DNA from: Polynucleobacter rarus
Lineage (GTDB): Bacteria; Pseudomonadota; Gammaproteobacteria; Burkholderiales; Burkholderiaceae
Direction: 5' to 3'
DNA: 64,000 nt
NCBI RefSeq assembly: GCF_003072505.1
Contig: NZ_NTGB01000001.1
Location: 1,061,319 to 1,125,318, forward strand
Shown here: piece by piece, positions 28,968 through 37,838 of the stretch
How positions within the stretch are numbered: position 1 is the first letter of the stretch
Layout: each line of letters opens with the position of its first letter
Position numbers and translations under genes: made by a program
The notes under the pieces: model-generated
The model's database searches: none
What the model was told of the DNA's origin: nothing
What the model saw: only the letters and a program-made list of their open reading frames with translations

Positions 28968-29624
28968 ATGAATCTACAAGCACAGTCTTACCCAGGAATT
29001 TTCATTACTTTTGAAGGCATCGACGGTGCTGGTAAAAGTACGCACATCAATCACTTTGCTAGAAAATTGCAAGAAAAATATCCTAACAAGAAGATCATTT
29101 TAACTCGTGAACCTGGCGGAACAGATCTAGGTGAAAAACTGCGTACTGAGTTATTGAATCAACCAATGCATCCTGAAACAGAAGTACTTTTGATGTTTGC
29201 CGCAAGGAGGGAACACCTTGCTCAAGTTATCGAGCCTGCTTTAATGAGTGGAGACATTGTGATTTCAGACCGATTTACCGATTCTTCATTTGCTTATCAA
29301 TGTGGTGGTCGTGGAATTTCAGTTACTCAATTAAACACTCTTGAAAACTGGGTCCAAGGACGAACGATCAACGGTCAGGCTTACGAAATACAACCTAATA
29401 AAACTTTTTTGTTTGATTTATCAGTTGAAATTGCTCAAAAAAGAAGGGAACAAACAAGAACTCCAGATAAGTTTGAGCAATTGGATACCAACTTTTTTAA
29501 TCTAGTTCGTAATGAATATTTACGTAGAGCAGAAGTTTTTCAAAATCGGATAAAAATTATTGATGCAAGTTTAAGTATTGATGACATTCAAAAAATCATG
29601 GATTTAGAAGTTGGACTTCTATGA
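28968..29624 (+). CDS. tmk: Thymidylate kinase
   Basis: Phosphorylates dTMP to dTDP. The P-loop FEGIDGAGKSTH, the DR pair in VISDRFTDSSFAYQCGGRG, and REPGGTDLGEKLR are all present. I start at the ATG giving MNLQAQSYPG and 218 residues, matching the family; the frame is open for 24 more codons back to a TTG, but that part does not resemble Tmk. The stop overlaps the holB start (ATGA), a conserved coupling. The gene begins about 100 bases after the divergent ygfZ. Confidence 0.95.
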   Translation: MNLQAQSYPGIFITFEGIDGAGKSTHINHFARKLQEKYPNKKIILTREPGGTDLGEKLRTELLNQPMHPETEVLLMFAARREHLAQVIEPALMSGDIVISDRFTDSSFAYQCGGRGISVTQLNTLENWVQGRTINGQAYEIQPNKTFLFDLSVEIAQKRREQTRTPDKFEQLDTNFFNLVRNEYLRRAEVFQNRIKIIDASLSIDDIQKIMDLEVGLL

Positions 29625-30703
29625 CTGCGGTGCTTGCTAGTAAAAAAGGGGAGCAAACTTACGAGCAGGGCTTAGATTTATATCCCTGGTTTGAAGAGTT
29701 TTATCAAAATTTTGTCGATACGGGTGTACCGAACTCACTACTAATTTATGGTGAAAAAGATATTGGTAAATTAAACTTTGCTCTTTATCTCGCCAATTAC
29801 CTTCTTTGTGAAAATAAAAAAAATGGTAATCCCTGTTTTGAATGCCAAGCCTGTAAATGGTATTCCATGGCCAATCATCCAGATTTCTTTCCTATCCTTC
29901 CGGAAGATTCATATGATTTGTTGCCATTTACGGTCAATCCAGAAAATATTGTCAGCAGCTCGTCTGAGGATAAAAAACAAAGTAAATACATCCGCATAGA
30001 TCAAGTTCGAGATATTTTATCGGTCAATGAGTTAAGCTCATACCGCGGTGGAATGCGGGTTATCCTGATTTACCCGGTAGAGGCAATGAGAATAGAAGCT
30101 GCTAATTGTTTACTTAAGTCTTTAGAAGAGCCTGCGCCAAATGTTTTTTACATATTAGTAAGTCATCGTTTAGAAAGCATCCTACCCACGATCCGTTCGC
30201 GTTGTCGCTTGTTAGCTCTGCCTAAGCCATCACAAGATGCATCGATTGATTGGATGGCCAAACACAGTCAACTTTCTAATCAATCGCGTGTTCAATTGGA
30301 AGCAAAATTTCTTGAGATGGAAAGGTCTCCTTTAAAGGTTCTTCAGGCCTTAGAGGGAAAGACTTTCAATAGCTCTCAAATGTTGGATGAACTTAGCAAT
30401 CCGAGTGGAATCGATCATACGAAGTGTGTTGAGCTTTTAAGTAACGCCGAATTAGCGGATATCTTAAGATGCTTACAAAAGTGGTGTATTGATCTCTACA
30501 TGGTTTATTCGGGAATTTTACCTAGGTATTTTCCAAGTAGGGTAGATGTGTTGCGCCAAAAGGCTAACAATATCGACATTATTGGGTTAAATCAATTTTT
30601 AAAAATTCTGATTCAGGAGTTAAAATTATCTTCCCATCCCTTGTTTCCAAAAGTACAGTTAGAGTCTGTTTTATCAAAATATGCTCAACTTTTTAAAAGT
30701 TAA
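29621..30703 (+). CDS. holB: DNA polymerase III subunit delta'
   Basis: Clamp-loader subunit of 360 residues. The nucleotide-binding loop is degenerate (YGEKDIGKLNFAL), as expected of delta', which does not hydrolyse ATP. A zinc-binding cluster of four cysteines lies at about residues 63-80 (LLCENKKNGNPCFECQACKW), followed by the HPDFFP motif, LKSLEEPAPNVFYILVS and RSRCRLL of the AAA+ fold. It overlaps tmk by 4 bases and is followed after 20 bases by tatD. A pilZ gene, often present between holB and tatD, is missing. Confidence 0.94.
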   Translation: MTAVLASKKGEQTYEQGLDLYPWFEEFYQNFVDTGVPNSLLIYGEKDIGKLNFALYLANYLLCENKKNGNPCFECQACKWYSMANHPDFFPILPEDSYDLLPFTVNPENIVSSSSEDKKQSKYIRIDQVRDILSVNELSSYRGGMRVILIYPVEAMRIEAANCLLKSLEEPAPNVFYILVSHRLESILPTIRSRCRLLALPKPSQDASIDWMAKHSQLSNQSRVQLEAKFLEMERSPLKVLQALEGKTFNSSQMLDELSNPSGIDHTKCVELLSNAELADILRCLQKWCIDLYMVYSGILPRYFPSRVDVLRQKANNIDIIGLNQFLKILIQELKLSSHPLFPKVQLESVLSKYAQLFKS

Positions 30704-30723
30704 ATAAACTTTAAGTCCATCTT

Positions 30724-31503
30724 ATGTTCATTGATTCACATTGCCACTTAGATTTTCCCGATTTTGAGAACCGCCTTCCTGAGGTTTTAGAAACGATGGA
30801 AAAACAATTGGTAACTAAAGCACTTTGTATTAGTGTCGATATTCCCGACTTTCCTAAGGTTCTTGCCTTAGCAAAACAATATTCCCATTTGTATGCCACG
30901 GTTGGTGTTCATCCTGACTATGAGGATACTCCGGAACCCACTTTAGATTGGTTATTAGAGGAGGCTAAAGAGTCCAAGGTTATCGGTATTGGAGAAACTG
31001 GCCTGGATTATTACAGAATGGCACACAAACCCTATGAAGAGCTCGAATGGCAAAGAGAGCGCTTTCGAGTCCATATTGAAGCCTCTAAAATCACCCAGAA
31101 ACCTTTAATTATTCATACTAGAGAAGCCTCTGCTGACACGATTTCGATTTTAAGAGAATCCGGACAAGGGCAGGTCAATGGTGTGATGCATTGTTTTACT
31201 GAAAGTATCGAAGTGGCTAAACAGGCTTTAGATTTGGGATTTTATATCTCTTTTTCAGGTATCGTTACGTTCAAAAATGCCCTGCAAATCAAAGAGACTT
31301 GCAAATACGTGCCATTTGACAGAATGTTAATCGAAACAGACTCACCCTATTTAGCTCCAGTCCCTTACCGTGGAAAAACGAATGAACCTGGTTATGTAAG
31401 TTACGTTGCTAGTTATATTGCAAGCCTAAAAGACAGTAATGTAGAAGAGGTGGGAAGGGTAACGAGTAATAATTTCTATCAATTATTTAACGTTTCACCC
31501 TAA
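30724..31503 (+). CDS. tatD: TatD family metal-dependent hydrolase
   Basis: A 259-residue TIM-barrel DNase/hydrolase. Metal ligands are visible in DSHCHLDF (His7, His9 region), GETGLDYY, IIHTREA, MHCFTES and LIETDSPYL. Relatives (TatD, YcfH, YjjV) are Mg2+-dependent 3'-5' exonucleases. It follows holB and ends in TAATG, sharing one base with the ankyrin gene. No strong Shine-Dalgarno precedes the ATG. Confidence 0.95.
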   Translation: MFIDSHCHLDFPDFENRLPEVLETMEKQLVTKALCISVDIPDFPKVLALAKQYSHLYATVGVHPDYEDTPEPTLDWLLEEAKESKVIGIGETGLDYYRMAHKPYEELEWQRERFRVHIEASKITQKPLIIHTREASADTISILRESGQGQVNGVMHCFTESIEVAKQALDLGFYISFSGIVTFKNALQIKETCKYVPFDRMLIETDSPYLAPVPYRGKTNEPGYVSYVASYIASLKDSNVEEVGRVTSNNFYQLFNVSP

Positions 31504-32255
31504 TGCAGATTCGACTTTTATCCCTTTCTTTAATATCTGTATTGAATATCATTTCAACGCCTGCTTATTCATTTCAAGAATATGACTTTAAAGTGTTAAA
31601 TGCTTCAAATAAAGATCAATTTGTGATTAAAGAAATTGATCGTTTTTATAAAGCTATTGAACTAGATGATATTGAAGAAATTAAAAAAATAGAATATAAA
31701 CAATATCTTATAAACAATACTAAAAGTAAATACGGTAATTCAGCACTTGTTTATGCTATTCAAGAAAACTCTCAAAAAGTGTCGTATTACCTTTCTCAAA
31801 GCATTGATTTCAATATCAATAATGAAAATAATTTTGGAGAAAATCCTTTGATGATGGCAGCTTTCATGGGGAATACCAAACTCGTGAAGTATTTATTAGA
31901 AAATCGCAAGGCAACGGTCAATAAAGATGGTTGGAGTCCAATTCATTATGCGGCCATTCGTGGTGATCTTGAAATCATGAATAGTTTAATTAATGCAGGT
32001 GCAAATATCGATGCATTGTCACCGAACGAATCAACACCTTTAATGTATGCGGCACGTTATGGGCACATTCGGGTTGTAAAGTTACTTTTAGATAAAGGAG
32101 CAGATTTATCTGCCGTTAATAAACAAGACTTAACACCCATAGACTTTGCAAAGATGTATAACCAGAGTGAAATAGCCAGGGGTTTAGAATCTCGCTGGTT
32201 TAAGTTGTATAAAGTGCCATACGAGCCTTTGGTGGATAATTTGCCACAGCCTTAA
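31503..32255 (+). CDS. Secreted ankyrin-repeat protein
   Basis: A 250-residue protein with a signal peptide (about 1-24, ending PAYSF). About four ankyrin repeats occupy residues 75-215: the GNSALVYAIQENSQKV, GENPLMMAAFMGNTKLVKYLLE, GWSPIHYAAIRGDLEIMNSLINAGANID and ESTPLMYAARYGHIRVVKLLLDKGADL units are plain. It likely works in the periplasm as a protein-binding scaffold; the partner is unknown. It is translationally coupled to tatD, an arrangement seen in many betaproteobacteria. Confidence 0.9.
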   Translation: MQIRLLSLSLISVLNIISTPAYSFQEYDFKVLNASNKDQFVIKEIDRFYKAIELDDIEEIKKIEYKQYLINNTKSKYGNSALVYAIQENSQKVSYYLSQSIDFNINNENNFGENPLMMAAFMGNTKLVKYLLENRKATVNKDGWSPIHYAAIRGDLEIMNSLINAGANIDALSPNESTPLMYAARYGHIRVVKLLLDKGADLSAVNKQDLTPIDFAKMYNQSEIARGLESRWFKLYKVPYEPLVDNLPQP

Positions 32256-32278
32256 TTATTGATATAAATAATTGTGCG

Positions 32279-32284
32279 TATAAT
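32279..32284 (+). promoter_or_regulatory. TATAAT box upstream of gloA
   Basis: A consensus -10 hexamer lies 43 bases before the gloA ATG in an AT-rich gap of 71 bases after the ankyrin gene. A TTGATA hexamer is upstream but only 14 bases away, too close for a standard promoter, so the call stays weak. Confidence 0.3.
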
Positions 32285-32326
32285 ATTTATTATGTTAAAC
32301 AAGATATGTTATTAGGAATTATCTAG

Positions 32327-32740
32327 ATGAAAATGCTACATACGATGTTAAGAGTAAAGAATTTAGAAGAATCCATCACCTTCTATACCAAGGTGTTAGG
32401 CATGAATCTTCTTAGAACTACGGACCGTCCAAGTCAAAAATATAGTTTGGCATTCTTAGGATTCGAAAAAGGGAATCAATCTGGACAAGCTGAGATTGAA
32501 TTGACTTATAACTACGGCGTTGATCAGTATGAACATGGCGGTTACTATGGACATATAGCCCTTGGGGTTGAGGATGTCTATAAAACCTGTGAGACGATTA
32601 AACAGCATGGCGGCAAAGTGACGCGTGAAGCTGGACCTGTGGCAGGTGGAAATACTCTGATTGCTTTTGTACAGGATCCTGATGGTTACAAAATTGAACT
32701 CATCCAGCTAGGAACTCATGGATCGGACACGAATTCATGA
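32327..32740 (+). CDS. gloA: Lactoylglutathione lyase (glyoxalase I)
   Basis: Converts the methylglyoxal-glutathione adduct to S-lactoylglutathione. The 137-residue size fits the Ni2+-type bacterial enzyme, and the four metal ligands are visible: His5, Glu58 (IELTYN), His76 (GHIALGV) and Glu124 (KIELIQ). AGGA in the leader serves as ribosome binding site. The stop overlaps the DUF1289 start (ATGA). Confidence 0.96.
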   Translation: MKMLHTMLRVKNLEESITFYTKVLGMNLLRTTDRPSQKYSLAFLGFEKGNQSGQAEIELTYNYGVDQYEHGGYYGHIALGVEDVYKTCETIKQHGGKVTREAGPVAGGNTLIAFVQDPDGYKIELIQLGTHGSDTNS

Positions 32741-32940
32741 GTATTCAATTAAAAGATAATACGGTTGATTCTCCCTGCATTGGTATCTGCTCTACTCTAT
32801 TTGATGACGTCTGCAAAGGTTGTGGACGTACGATCTTAGAGGTTTCAACTTGGGTGGCGATGGACGCTGAAGAGAAGAGAAAAGTTTGGGAAAGAATTAC
32901 GAACGAAGGTACGGCGATGCGGTTTAAGGACTCTATCTAA
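32737..32940 (+). CDS. DUF1289 small cysteine protein
   Basis: A 67-residue protein with the family pattern: [17 protein letters not shown] and W..M...EK..VWERI. The four spaced cysteines suggest a metal or iron-sulfur site. The function of DUF1289 is unknown. It overlaps gloA by four bases and ends just before a strong terminator. Confidence 0.9.
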   Translation: MSIQLKDNTVDSPCIGICSTLFDDVCKGCGRTILEVSTWVAMDAEEKRKVWERITNEGTAMRFKDSI

Positions 32941-32972
32941 TTAGAGTAGAGAATAGAGGAAAAAATAAAGTG

Positions 32973-33002
32973 AATCCCCAAGTATCAACTTGGGGATTTT
33001 TT
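32973..33002. terminator. Strong bidirectional intrinsic terminator
   Basis: A perfect 11-bp stem (AATCCCCAAGT / ACTTGGGGATT) with a 4-base loop is followed by a T-run on the plus strand, and by a T-rich run on the minus strand. It separates the DUF1289 gene from the convergent ABC-F gene and reaches into the latter's stop codon. Confidence 0.95.
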
Positions 33003-34611
33003 AAACTTTTGCAGCTTCTTTTGTACTTAAATAATCTTCATAACTGCCTGAAAAATCAGAGATTTGTCCATCCATACCAACCTCTAATATACGATTAGCT
33101 AGTCCAGATACAAATTCACGATCGTGAGATACAAAGATCAAGGTTCCAGTAAATTTCTCAAGAGAAATCTGTAAGCTTTCAATCGATTCCATATCCATAT
33201 GGTTGGTCGGCTCGTCTAATGCTAGTACGTTGTGTTTGCCAAGCATCAACTTACCCCAAATCATTCTGCCCTTTTCTCCTCCAGATAAAACTTTGACAGA
33301 CTTAGTAATATCTGGTCCGGAGAACAGTAAACGACCCAAGGTACTACGAATAATTTGATCATCGTCACCTGCTTTTGCCCACTCTCCCATCCAATCAGAT
33401 AAATTAGTATCCTTCGGGAAACATTCACTCGTATCTTGCGGCATTACCCCAACGTTGGCATGTTCAGCCCATTTGACCTTACCGTGATCAACTGGAACAC
33501 CATTAAAACGTTCATTCAGAATACTATTGAGTAAAGTCGTTTTACCAGCACCGTTTTGACCAATAATAGCGACCCGCTCACCTGGTTGGATGGTCAGATT
33601 GAACTGTTTAAAGATGGGGCGATCATAGGTTTTAGTGATGTCGGCACATTCGACAGCAATATTGTGTAAAACCTTTTCAACTTCAAAACGAATGTAAGGA
33701 TTTTGACGTGAAGACGGCTTAATATCGGCCACCTCAATTTTCTCCATTTGCTTTTGACGTGAAGTTGCTTGTCTAGCTTTTGACTTGTTAGCCGAGAATC
33801 GACGAACAAAGTCTTGTAATTCAGCAATCTTGTCTTTGGCTTTGGCATTGTCGGACATTTGTTGGGCTCGAGCTTGTGCAGATGCCAACATGTAATCATC
33901 GTAATTACCTGGATAGACGCGTAAGGTGCCGAAGTCCATATCGGCCATATGGGTGCAAACAGAGTTCAAGAAGTGACGATCATGGGAAATAATCACCATG
34001 GTGCAATTTCTTTCGTTGAGGACGTCCTCTAACCAATTAATCGTATGAATATCCAAGTTATTGGTAGGCTCGTCTAAGAGCAAAACATCTGGATCAGAGA
34101 AGAGTGCTTGAGCCAACAAGACACGGAGCTTCCAACCCGGTGAAATAGCGCTCATGGGTCCTTGATGTTGATCAATCGAGATCCCAACACCTAGTAACAA
34201 CTCCCCTGCTTTTGCTTCTGCCGTATAACCACCATACTCAGCAAACTTTGCCTCAAGTTCAGCCGCGTGCATATAGTCATCTTCAGTCGCTTCTAAATTT
34301 GCGTAAATTGCATCGCGCTCTTGTGCGGCTTGCCACATTTCATTGTGACCCATCATGACCACATCCAAAACCCGCATGTCCTCGTAAGCAAATTGGTCCT
34401 GTCTTAACTTACCCAAACGAATATTAGGTTCCAACATGACATGACCAGAACTAGGTTCAAGCTCACCACCCAAAATCTTCATAAAAGTTGACTTACCGCA
34501 ACCATTAGCGCCGATTAAGCCATAACGGTTTCCGTTACCAAATTTAACGGTAATATTTTCAAAAAGCGGCTTGGCGCCGAACTGCATGGTAATGTTTGAT
34601 GTTGATAGCAC
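33001..34611 (-). CDS. ybiT: ABC-F family ATPase, YbiT-type
   Basis: A 536-residue soluble protein with two ABC domains and no membrane segment, a class that works on the ribosome. Walker A motifs are GANGCGKST and GQNGAGKTT; both Walker B regions ([11 protein letters not shown] and [11 protein letters not shown]) keep the catalytic Glu, and the inter-domain linker (roughly 240-310) is Lys/Arg-rich. The start [20 protein letters not shown] and the lack of a C-terminal extension resemble E. coli YbiT. It might protect ribosomes during stalling; no antibiotic link can be inferred. Confidence 0.93.
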   Translation of the reverse strand: MLSTSNITMQFGAKPLFENITVKFGNGNRYGLIGANGCGKSTFMKILGGELEPSSGHVMLEPNIRLGKLRQDQFAYEDMRVLDVVMMGHNEMWQAAQERDAIYANLEATEDDYMHAAELEAKFAEYGGYTAEAKAGELLLGVGISIDQHQGPMSAISPGWKLRVLLAQALFSDPDVLLLDEPTNNLDIHTINWLEDVLNERNCTMVIISHDRHFLNSVCTHMADMDFGTLRVYPGNYDDYMLASAQARAQQMSDNAKAKDKIAELQDFVRRFSANKSKARQATSRQKQMEKIEVADIKPSSRQNPYIRFEVEKVLHNIAVECADITKTYDRPIFKQFNLTIQPGERVAIIGQNGAGKTTLLNSILNERFNGVPVDHGKVKWAEHANVGVMPQDTSECFPKDTNLSDWMGEWAKAGDDDQIIRSTLGRLLFSGPDITKSVKVLSGGEKGRMIWGKLMLGKHNVLALDEPTNHMDMESIESLQISLEKFTGTLIFVSHDREFVSGLANRILEVGMDGQISDFSGSYEDYLSTKEAAKV

Positions 34612-34699
34612 GTGAAATACCCGTATGAACGAAATGATGAAGCAAAATACAGCTTCAGAGAAGCAATATTTTACCGTTTTTTCATCAAAGAATCAAAGC

Positions 34700-35680
34700 T
34701 TAACTCGCTTTGGTGAGGCGAAATCCATCTGAGTTCAGCGTTAAATCAACATCACTTCCGACTTCAATCGTCACTTTTTTGGGAGTGTGTCCAAAAGGTA
34801 AACCTGTCAGAATCAAGGTTTTATGGCCACGGGTTTTTAATTCATTTTGAATATTAGCCAGCGCCATATTCAAGTCGTAGCCCTGATCTAAATCAGTTAA
34901 ACGATAATCAGAAAAATCACCGCAGATTACCGCTTGTTGAGAACTTAAAACACCAGCATCTAATAATTGCCAAAGCATTCTCTCTATACGGTAAGGATGT
35001 TCATTTACATCTTCCAAGAAAAGAATCCCCTGCTCAATCTGCTTCGGAAAATAAGGGGTTCCAATGAAGTTTTGAACGAGTGAAAGATTCCCGCCCCAAA
35101 TCATGGCATTATTTATTTGATGGGGTTGATCGACCAACTCTTGATAACCTAAAACCTCAATATCAAATGAATGATTGATTACCGCTTCGATAAAGTGACG
35201 ATAAGTAAAGTCACTGGATTGGATATCTGAACGTGCAAAATCAAAATTTATCATTGGACCGGCAAAACTGCTAGTGTTGGTTATTCCTAATAAACCCAAG
35301 TGAAGAGCCGTAATGTCACTATGTCCCACAATTCTTAAACCCTTTTCTACTGCTCGGCCGAGTTTTTGCCAATCAATAAGATGCATGATTTGATTAAGCC
35401 CAAATCCACCCCTGGTGGCTAACGCAATCATAGGGCCATATTGATCCACTTTGTCTGCAAGCGAATTAATTTCGTCTGCTCGCTCTTGGGCTGATCCAGC
35501 AAAACGTTGAAATTGTCTAGAAAAGATTTCTGTATTTAGAACCTTAAAACCTTGTTGCTCTAAAAATGTCACACCCTTTTGCGTATCTGATGGATTCATT
35601 AATCGACCAGAAGGTGCGAAACAATAAACTGTCTTAGGTATTTCTAAATTCTCTGTCTGTGGATGGGTAATTGGTGACAT
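34700..35680 (-). CDS. ldcA: L,D-carboxypeptidase LdcA (peptidase S66)
   Basis: Removes the terminal D-Ala from murein tetrapeptides during cytoplasmic peptidoglycan recycling. The 326-residue protein has the S66 nucleophile Ser121 in VGHSDITAL, the ATRGGFGLNQI block, LFLEDVNEHPYRIERML bearing the catalytic Glu, and a C-terminal GHTPKKVTIEVG with the catalytic His. No signal peptide is present, consistent with a cytosolic enzyme. It lies 14 bases after tadA and may belong to the queE-queD-tadA transcript. Confidence 0.92.
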   Translation of the reverse strand: MSPITHPQTENLEIPKTVYCFAPSGRLMNPSDTQKGVTFLEQQGFKVLNTEIFSRQFQRFAGSAQERADEINSLADKVDQYGPMIALATRGGFGLNQIMHLIDWQKLGRAVEKGLRIVGHSDITALHLGLLGITNTSSFAGPMINFDFARSDIQSSDFTYRHFIEAVINHSFDIEVLGYQELVDQPHQINNAMIWGGNLSLVQNFIGTPYFPKQIEQGILFLEDVNEHPYRIERMLWQLLDAGVLSSQQAVICGDFSDYRLTDLDQGYDLNMALANIQNELKTRGHKTLILTGLPFGHTPKKVTIEVGSDVDLTLNSDGFRLTKAS

Positions 35681-35694
35681 AGGCTAAAGATATT

Positions 35695-36168
35695 TTAGGT
35701 ATTTGCGCGTTTATTTCTAAAAAAGGTTTTTAACAGATGGGCGCAATCGTCACCCAAAATACCACCTTGAACGTCTGTATGGTGATTCAGTTTGGTTTCC
35801 TCAAATACATTTAAAACCGATCCTGCTACACCAGTTTTAGGATCGAAAGCGCCAAAAAATACCCTTGAAATTCTGGCATTCATGATTGCTCCTGCGCACA
35901 TCAGACAAGGCTCTAAAGTAACGTATAAGTCCAAATCTGGCAATCGATAATTAGAAAGTTTTTTTCCTGCAATTCGTAAAGCATTCATTTCAGCATGCGA
36001 AGAGGGATCTGAATCAAGGATAGGCTGATTGTGAGCCTGAGCAATTAATTCATTTTGATAAACAATCACAGCTCCAACTGGAATTTCATTTTTATTAGCA
36101 GCAAGCTCGGCCTGCTCCATTGCCAAGCGCATCCAATGCTCATGAGAAGTAGCAATATCAATCTTCAA
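35695..36168 (-). CDS. tadA: tRNA-specific adenosine deaminase
   Basis: Deaminates A34 of tRNA-Arg(ACG) to inosine. The 157-residue protein has the zinc and proton-shuttle residues His58 and Glu60 (HAEMNAL) and Cys88 and Cys91 (PCLMCAGAI), plus the substrate-loop sequence ARISRVFFGAFDPKTGAAG-like near the middle. Its 5' end overlaps the queD 3' end by 11 bases, implying coupled translation. Together with queD and queE this makes a tRNA wobble-modification cluster. Confidence 0.95.
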   Translation of the reverse strand: MKIDIATSHEHWMRLAMEQAELAANKNEIPVGAVIVYQNELIAQAHNQPILDSDPSSHAEMNALRIAGKKLSNYRLPDLDLYVTLEPCLMCAGAIMNARISRVFFGAFDPKTGVAGSVLNVFEETKLNHHTDVQGGILGDDCAHLLKTFFRNKRANT

Positions 36169-36610
36169 TCACATCTGCCCAACAGTTTGGAGTTTCGTAC
36201 AACCTTAAACGCTGCAGTTTGATTTTGCCGTCAAATTGACTATTTAAGATGGGCGCTAATAATTCAAATGCATACTTTGCAAGGTTTTCAGCGGTAGGGA
36301 TATGATCAATCAGGGTTGTTTTGTGTCCTGGGATAGTCTTTAGAAAATCCACCATTACAGTATCCGACTTTGCAACAAAAAAAGAATGATCCCATGGCTC
36401 GATGATGGTCTCTTGCATAATTCGTTTGATATCACCAAAATCCATGATCATGCCTTCATTTGAGGAGCCAGTAACCTCAGAGAGTTCGCCTTTTAAGGTC
36501 ACTTCAATTTGATAACGGTGTCCATGTAAATGGCGACATTGACCCAGATGATTGGGGATTCGGTGGCCGGCGTCAAACTCTAAATGACGTGTGATTTCAA
36601 AAAATTTCAT
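36158..36610 (-). CDS. queD: 6-carboxytetrahydropterin synthase QueD
   Basis: Second step of the queuosine / 7-deazaguanine pathway. With the chosen ATG (MKFFEITRHLEFDAGH) it has 150 residues; a TTG four codons upstream is less likely. Zinc-binding histidines are visible in DAGHRIP and RHLHGHRY, and the nearby Cys of GQCRH is the catalytic cysteine. An acidic LETPNCW-like C-terminal YETPNCWADV motif supports it. It lies 15 bases after queE. Confidence 0.95.
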   Translation of the reverse strand: MKFFEITRHLEFDAGHRIPNHLGQCRHLHGHRYQIEVTLKGELSEVTGSSNEGMIMDFGDIKRIMQETIIEPWDHSFFVAKSDTVMVDFLKTIPGHKTTLIDHIPTAENLAKYAFELLAPILNSQFDGKIKLQRLRLYETPNCWADVIED

Positions 36611-36625
36611 GCAATCTTTCAAAGA

Positions 36626-37291
36626 TTAAGGCAAATTGATATATTTGTGTTGCTGAATACTCAAACGCCACTTTGGACGCTCTTTACAAAGTGAGATTGC
36701 AAATTGCAAATGGAGATCACGATGAGGACCGTCCATTGGCTGAATAAAGAAATTTTTAAAATTCATGTTCTCAAAACGCTTTAATCGTTGCAAAATCGCT
36801 TTCTTATCAATTTCTCCGTTGAATTGAGGAACAACGTACTTAATCTCATCGGCTACAAGGCAGACAAGTTCAGTACCATCTTTAGGACTGACGCATAGCC
36901 AATCAATGCCATTGGGTGGTTTAATGGTTCCATTCGTTTCCACACCAATTTCAAAAGACTTTTGGTGAAGAGCCGAAATTAAATCTGGGTCTAGCTGAAG
37001 AAGTGGTTCACCACCGGTAAAAACCACATAACGATGGGATTCTGAGGGATTCATCGTGAGCCACTCTTTTTCGATGGTGTCTGCTAGTTCAGAAGCTGTG
37101 GGATATTTACCACCTAAAAGTCCATCGGTACCAACAAAGTCAGTATCACAGAAGCGACATTGGGCAGTCGCACGATCTTCCTCACGTCCAGACCACAAAT
37201 TACATCCTGTAAAACGACAAAATACTGCTACCCTACCAGCGTGACTACCTTCGCCTTGCAAGGTAGAAAAAATTTCTTTAATTGTATACAT
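36626..37291 (-). CDS. queE: 7-carboxy-7-deazaguanine synthase QueE
   Basis: A 221-residue radical-SAM enzyme making CDG for queuosine. The cluster cysteines are Cys30, Cys45 and Cys48, that is CX14CX2C instead of the usual CX3CX2C; this expanded loop is known from Burkholderia multivorans QueE. The N-terminal EIFSTLQGEG substrate motif and FTGGEPLLQ are clear. queE, queD and tadA are in one direction with tiny gaps, so they are most likely one operon starting here. Confidence 0.95.
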   Translation of the reverse strand: MYTIKEIFSTLQGEGSHAGRVAVFCRFTGCNLWSGREEDRATAQCRFCDTDFVGTDGLLGGKYPTASELADTIEKEWLTMNPSESHRYVVFTGGEPLLQLDPDLISALHQKSFEIGVETNGTIKPPNGIDWLCVSPKDGTELVCLVADEIKYVVPQFNGEIDKKAILQRLKRFENMNFKNFFIQPMDGPHRDLHLQFAISLCKERPKWRLSIQQHKYINLP

Positions 37292-37373
37292 TCCGCCATT
37301 TTATCAAGTTCGGTCAAAATTAAGAAATAATTAAGAATTTTTAATAATCCTTAAGATTGAATACAATCTAATC

Positions 37374-37838
37374 ATGACTAAAATCCAAAGTTCAATACCT
37401 GCTGAATTTCAATCCCATGAGTTGTTACCTGAGTCAGAAAAATTTCTGACTATGCTTGGTCCATGGTATTTCAAACAAGTAGAACATGCCAATGGCTTCT
37501 CAGAGAGAGTCTTTGGTGTGCCAATTGAAGATAAACATACCAATATATGGGGTTCAGCTCATGGCGGAATGCTTATTTCTATGGCCGATTCTGCTTTAGG
37601 TTATAACTTAGCCCGTTGTGCTAACCCGCCACAGAATCTTGTCACCGTTCATTTAGATGCAGATTTTGTTGCTAGCCCAAAACCTGGGGATTGGGTTCAT
37701 TCTGAATTTATTCTCACCAAAGCGGGGTCAAGAATAAGTTTTGCCCAATGTAACTTATGGGTGGGTACACGCTTGATTCTAAAAACAAATGGTGTCTTCA
37801 CTGCTTTGAAAAATTTAAGAGATGTGGGTAAATCTTGA
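37374..37838 (+). CDS. PaaI-type hotdog thioesterase
   Basis: A 154-residue hotdog thioesterase. The catalytic helix NIWGSAHGGMLISMADSALGY and the strand NLVTVHLDADFVASPKPGDWV are readable. The C-terminus LKTNGVFTAL fits the family. Its stop codon overlaps the TTG start of the ComB-like gene, so the two are translationally coupled, which hints at a joint role. It diverges from queE across about 80 bases of AT-rich sequence that must hold both promoters. Confidence 0.88.
   Translation: MTKIQSSIPAEFQSHELLPESEKFLTMLGPWYFKQVEHANGFSERVFGVPIEDKHTNIWGSAHGGMLISMADSALGYNLARCANPPQNLVTVHLDADFVASPKPGDWVHSEFILTKAGSRISFAQCNLWVGTRLILKTNGVFTALKNLRDVGKS

Noticed and set aside
33001..34611. Antibiotic-resistance ABC-F protein
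   Set aside because: Motifs and start match housekeeping YbiT, and there is no resistance-type leader.
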